DNA from: Bacteroidales bacterium
GTDB taxonomy: Bacteria > Bacteroidota > Bacteroidia > Bacteroidales > P3
Direction of reading: 5' to 3'
DNA: 17,441 nucleotides
NCBI GenBank assembly: GCA_031286005.1
Contig: JAITVC010000062.1
Location: 1-17,441, forward strand
The notes under the pieces were generated by a model. It did not search any database and was not told where the DNA came from. It saw only the letters and a program-made list of their open reading frames with translations. Positions 14,607 to 17,441 of this stretch are shown here, in pieces; position 1 is the first letter of the stretch; each line of letters opens with the position of its first letter. Position numbers and translations under genes: made by a program.

Positions 14607-16118
14607 TTAAACCTTGAATTTAGTTGGTTTAATCATATTTTCCGGCGACAGAATTTTGTCCACTTGCGCTTTGGTTAAGACTTTCTTCTCAATTACCAAA
14701 TCATACACAGAAGCGCCTGTTTCGAGAGCTTCTTTCGCAATTTTAGTGGAATTTTTGTAACCGATATGCGGATTCAAGGCTGTAACAATACCAATGCTGT
14801 TTAACACCATTTTTTTGCAGTGTTCTTCGTTTGCGGTAATACCGTCGATACAAAGTTCACGTAAAGTAACGAAACCGCTCATCAACCATTCTAACGATTC
14901 AAAAAGTGAATATATAATCACTGGTTCCATTACGTTCAACTCCAATTGTGCAGCGTCGGCAGCCATAGTAACTGTTAAATCATTTCCAATGACACGGAAA
15001 CAAATTTGATTTACGACTTCTGGAATTACGGGATTCACTTTACCCGGCATAATTGAAGACCCCGGTTGCATCGGCGGAAGGTTGATTTCGCCCAAGCCGC
15101 AACGAGGACCTGAGGACATTAAACGCAAATCGTTGCAAATCTTTCCGAGTTTAATTGCTAAACGTTTCAAGATGCCTGAATAGCCAACCATGCAAGAGGT
15201 ATCGGATGTTACTTCCACTAAGTTTTTGGCCAAATGGACTTCCCAACCGGTAATTTTTTTCAATTCATTTACGCACAACTCGCTGTAACCCGGCTCAGAG
15301 CAGATACCGGTTCCGATTGCTGTTGCCCCCATGTTGCATTCCAAGAAATCCTTAGCATTAAAGTCTAATTTGCGCAATTCGCTTTTCAACAAATCTGCAA
15401 AACCTTGAAAGGTTTGTCCCAATGTCATCGGCACGGCATCTTGCAATTGCGTGCGTCCCATTTTAATCACATTTTTAAACTCTTTGGCTTTCTTTTCAAA
15501 TGCGTCTACCAAATAATTCAATGTAATGATAAAGTCTTGATGATACAAATACAATGCAAAATGAATAGCCGTAGGATAGGCATCATTTGTTGACTGAGAA
15601 CAGTTCACAACGTCATTCGGCGAGCAAAATTCGTATTGCCCGGGCTTTTTGCCCATGTGTTTCAATGCTAAATTTGCGATAACTTCGTTCGCATTCATGT
15701 TGGCCGAAGTACCGGCGCCACCTTGCATCATATCCACAGGGAAATGTTCGTAATGCTTGCCATCCAAGAGTTCTTTGCAGGCCAGAATAATACTGTCGCG
15801 TTGCTCTTTCGAGATTCACTTCATTTTATAGTTGGCTTCCGCAGCACCCCATTTGGTGATTGCGAAACCGCTTATAAAATGTGGATAATCGCCATGATAT
15901 TTTCCACTAACATCGAAGTTTTCTATACCGCGCAAGGTTTGCACGCCATACAGAGCTTCTGTTGGAATATATTTTTCGCCCAACAAGTCAGATTCAATTC
16001 TGAAACCGGTTTTGGCTTTCAATCCAGCCGTTTTTACGGCCGTTTTTGATGCAGTTGCTTTTGGTGCAACTGCTTTTTTCGATGTGTCCTTTTTGGCTGT
16101 TGTTTTTTTTGTTGCCAT
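14607..16118 (-). pseudogene. aspA: aspartate ammonia-lyase interrupted by an in-frame TGA at codon 101
   Basis: Aspartase reversibly converts aspartate to fumarate and ammonia. Ignoring the stop, the frame gives 503 residues with all expected parts: FRIESDLLGEKYIPTEALYG near the N-terminus, QGGAGTSANMNANEVIAN, SQSTNDAYPTAIH, GRTQLQDAVPMTLGQ and the signature GSSIMPGKVNPVIPE (353-367). TGA at 15818-15816 falls at codon 101, between YKMK and ISKEQRD. The frame is preserved on both sides and no other lesion is seen. It aligns with a variable surface position (Thr in the E. coli enzyme). The first part is too short to work; restart would need a TTG at 15767 or a later ATG. The first 36 residues are a Lys/Ala/Thr-rich extension absent from the E. 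coli enzyme. It starts 1 bp after the aminotransferase stop, so the two are cotranscribed. Recent nonsense mutation or a sequence error are the main readings. Confidence 0.88.
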
Positions 16119-16119
16119 G

Positions 16120-17316
16120 TTATTTTTTATTATATTGTTTCAATGCTAATTCCAAACACTCCATTGCGTTGTGAAGGTCGTTCTCGTTCAAAACGTAACT
16201 GATACGCACTTCGTTCTTTCCAGCGCCTTTTGTGGCATAAAAGCCTGTTGCAGGCGCTAACATCACAGTTTGTTTGTTGTGTTCAAATTTTTCCAAAAGC
16301 CATTGGCAGAATTTGTCAGAATCGTCGATAGGCAAGCGGGCTACAGCGTAGAATGCCCCTTTCGGATTTGGGCAAAAACAGCCGTCCATTTTGTTGATGG
16401 CTTCCACTACGATATTGCGCCGTTTGGTATATTCTGCAACTACTGCGTCGAAATACGATTGCGGAGTAGTATCACAGGCGGCTTCGGAGAAAATCTGGCC
16501 ATAAGTCGGCGGACTCAATCGTGCTTGCGCAAATCTCATTGCAGCGGCGTACAATTCTTTATTTTTCGTAATGAATGTACCGATACGTGCGCCACAAGCG
16601 GAATAGCGTTTTGATACGGAGTCCAAAAGAATTACATGTTCATCCAATCCTTTGATATGAAGCGCAGACACATGTTCGGCTCCATCGTAGCAAAACTCAC
16701 GATATACTTCGTCCGACAATAAGAACAAATCATATTGTTTGACCAATTCGCCCAAGCGTTCAATTTCAGAACGTGTGTAAAGGTAGCCCGTAGGATTTCC
16801 CGGATTACAAACCATAATAGCTTTGGTTTTGGGCGTAATCACTTTTTCAAATTCGCTGATGGGGGGAAGCGCAAAACCATCCTCAATTTTAGATACAATC
16901 GGAACAATTTTAACACCGGCATAAACAGCAAACGAATTGTAATTCGCGTAATACGGTTCCGGTATAATCACTTCATCGCCCGGATTCATAGAAGCCAGAA
17001 ATGAAAATAAAACGGCTTCTGTGCCAGCATTGGTAATGATGATCTCGTTTTCATCAACATCAATATGTTTGTCTTGGTAATATTTAGCCAACTTTTTACG
17101 GTAGGATAATATTCCTGCGGAATGGCTATATTCCAGCAATTTAAGATTGTTTTCACGAACCGCTTTAAGCGCACCTTCCGGCGATGCTATATCGGGTTGT
17201 CCGATATTCAAGTGATAAACGTGAACACCGCGCTTTTTGGCTTCTTCGGCATACGGAACGAGCTTCCGAATAGGGGAAGCAGGCATTTGAATAGCCTTTT
17301 GGGAGATAGTTGGCAT
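16120..17316 (-). CDS. class I PLP aminotransferase (aspartate/aromatic type)
   Basis: The 398-residue product is a fold-type I, class I/II aminotransferase: YSHSAGILSYRKKLAKYY (63-80), TNAGTEAV (95-102), NPGNPTG (171-177), SDEVYREF with Asp202, the PLP lysine in SVSKRYSACGARIG (Lys236) and the substrate-binding Arg in VRISY (Arg371). The length and wording match the AspB/AspC-like group that exchanges amino groups between aspartate or aromatic amino acids and 2-oxoglutarate. The partner gene aspA favours aspartate/oxaloacetate, but alanine or aromatic specificity cannot be ruled out. It begins 9 bp after a DUF1573 gene and ends 1 bp before aspA, so all three appear to share one leftward transcript with no promoter of its own visible. 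Confidence 0.9.
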   Translation of the reverse strand: MPTISQKAIQMPASPIRKLVPYAEEAKKRGVHVYHLNIGQPDIASPEGALKAVRENNLKLLEYSHSAGILSYRKKLAKYYQDKHIDVDENEIIITNAGTEAVLFSFLASMNPGDEVIIPEPYYANYNSFAVYAGVKIVPIVSKIEDGFALPPISEFEKVITPKTKAIMVCNPGNPTGYLYTRSEIERLGELVKQYDLFLLSDEVYREFCYDGAEHVSALHIKGLDEHVILLDSVSKRYSACGARIGTFITKNKELYAAAMRFAQARLSPPTYGQIFSEAACDTTPQSYFDAVVAEYTKRRNIVVEAINKMDGCFCPNPKGAFYAVARLPIDDSDKFCQWLLEKFEHNKQTVMLAPATGFYATKGAGKNEVRISYVLNENDLHNAMECLELALKQYNKK

Positions 17317-17325
17317 GTATAAATT

Positions 17326-17441
17326 TTAGTTTTGTTTAGGATTTACGTTACCGGCAATGCGAAGAGTAAGGCGATCGGTTTTTCCATTTGTGTAAACGGT
17401 TACTGCTTTTCCGATGTTACCAACACGGTTGGTGTCGTAAT
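17326..17441 (-). CDS. C-terminal end of a DUF1573 protein (partial)
   Basis: The minus strand from the window edge reads 37 codons and a TAA. The fragment opens with YDTNRVGNIGKAVTVYTNGK and later has LTLRIAGNV. This is the pattern of the end of a DUF1573 domain: a YDT-R-G--G---TV motif, then a beta strand ending in LRI-G. DUF1573 proteins are common in Bacteroidota, usually exported, and of unknown function. The 5' part is outside the window, so length and signal peptide cannot be judged. Its stop lies 9 bp before the aminotransferase start, which suggests cotranscription. Confidence 0.75.
   Translation of the reverse strand, partial: YDTNRVGNIGKAVTVYTNGKTDRLTLRIAGNVNPKQN

Noticed and set aside
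15816..15818. Selenocysteine or genome-wide recoding of TGA
   Set aside because: argD uses TGA as a normal stop, the position is not a Cys/Sec site in the family, and no SECIS-like claim can be supported.
15613..15819. 68-residue minus-strand ORF overlapping the aspA lesion, suggesting a frameshift
   Set aside because: The aspartase homology stays in one frame on both sides of the TGA; this ORF is in another frame and has no aspartase residues.

Overview
The window looks like a chromosomal segment of a Bacteroidota bacterium, most likely of the order Bacteroidales. This rests on promoters with TAnnTTTG-type -7 boxes (2047-2054, 7179-7186, and 1735-1742 on the minus strand), A-rich start regions without strong Shine-Dalgarno sites, a glutaminyl-cyclase-like lipoprotein of the Bacteroidota type, a DUF1573 C-terminus, and an arginine cluster headed by a GNAT N-acyltransferase with a four-cysteine motif. 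No rRNA, tRNA, CRISPR array, transposase or phage gene is visible.

Layout. Positions 1-963 are accessory-looking: a 155-residue helical protein of unknown function lies between two 36-bp inverted copies of an intergenic repeat. It is followed by REP-like hairpins, a strong terminator and about ten copies of an exact 21-bp tandem repeat. A LuxR-type regulator (964-1719, minus) diverges from a four-gene plus-strand operon (2068-7129): an M28/glutaminyl cyclase-like lipoprotein, a polysaccharide flippase, a secreted TPR protein and purD. This operon ends in a perfect 15-bp hairpin terminator.

A second plus-strand operon (7393-14528) encodes most of arginine biosynthesis in the order GNAT acyltransferase, argG, argC, argD, argB, argE, argH, with small gaps or overlaps. 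Its predicted promoter overlaps the purD terminator, with the -33 box inside the hairpin loop. It has a leader of about 200 nt that contains a possible arginine-rich leader peptide and mutually exclusive stems. No carbamoyltransferase and no argR are present here.

Converging from the right on the minus strand are the end of a DUF1573 protein, a class I aspartate/aromatic-type aminotransferase and aspartate ammonia-lyase, evidently one transcript. The two blocks share aspartate and fumarate: ArgG consumes aspartate, ArgH releases fumarate, and aspartase interconverts fumarate and aspartate. The aspartase frame is interrupted by a single in-frame TGA at codon 101 and is otherwise intact. It also carries an unusual Lys/Ala-rich N-terminal extension.

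The observations most worth checking are the aspA stop codon, the arg leader, the 21-bp repeat (in-frame heptads on the minus strand, also helically phased T-tracts), and the inverted repeats around the first gene. I found no clear new multi-gene system.
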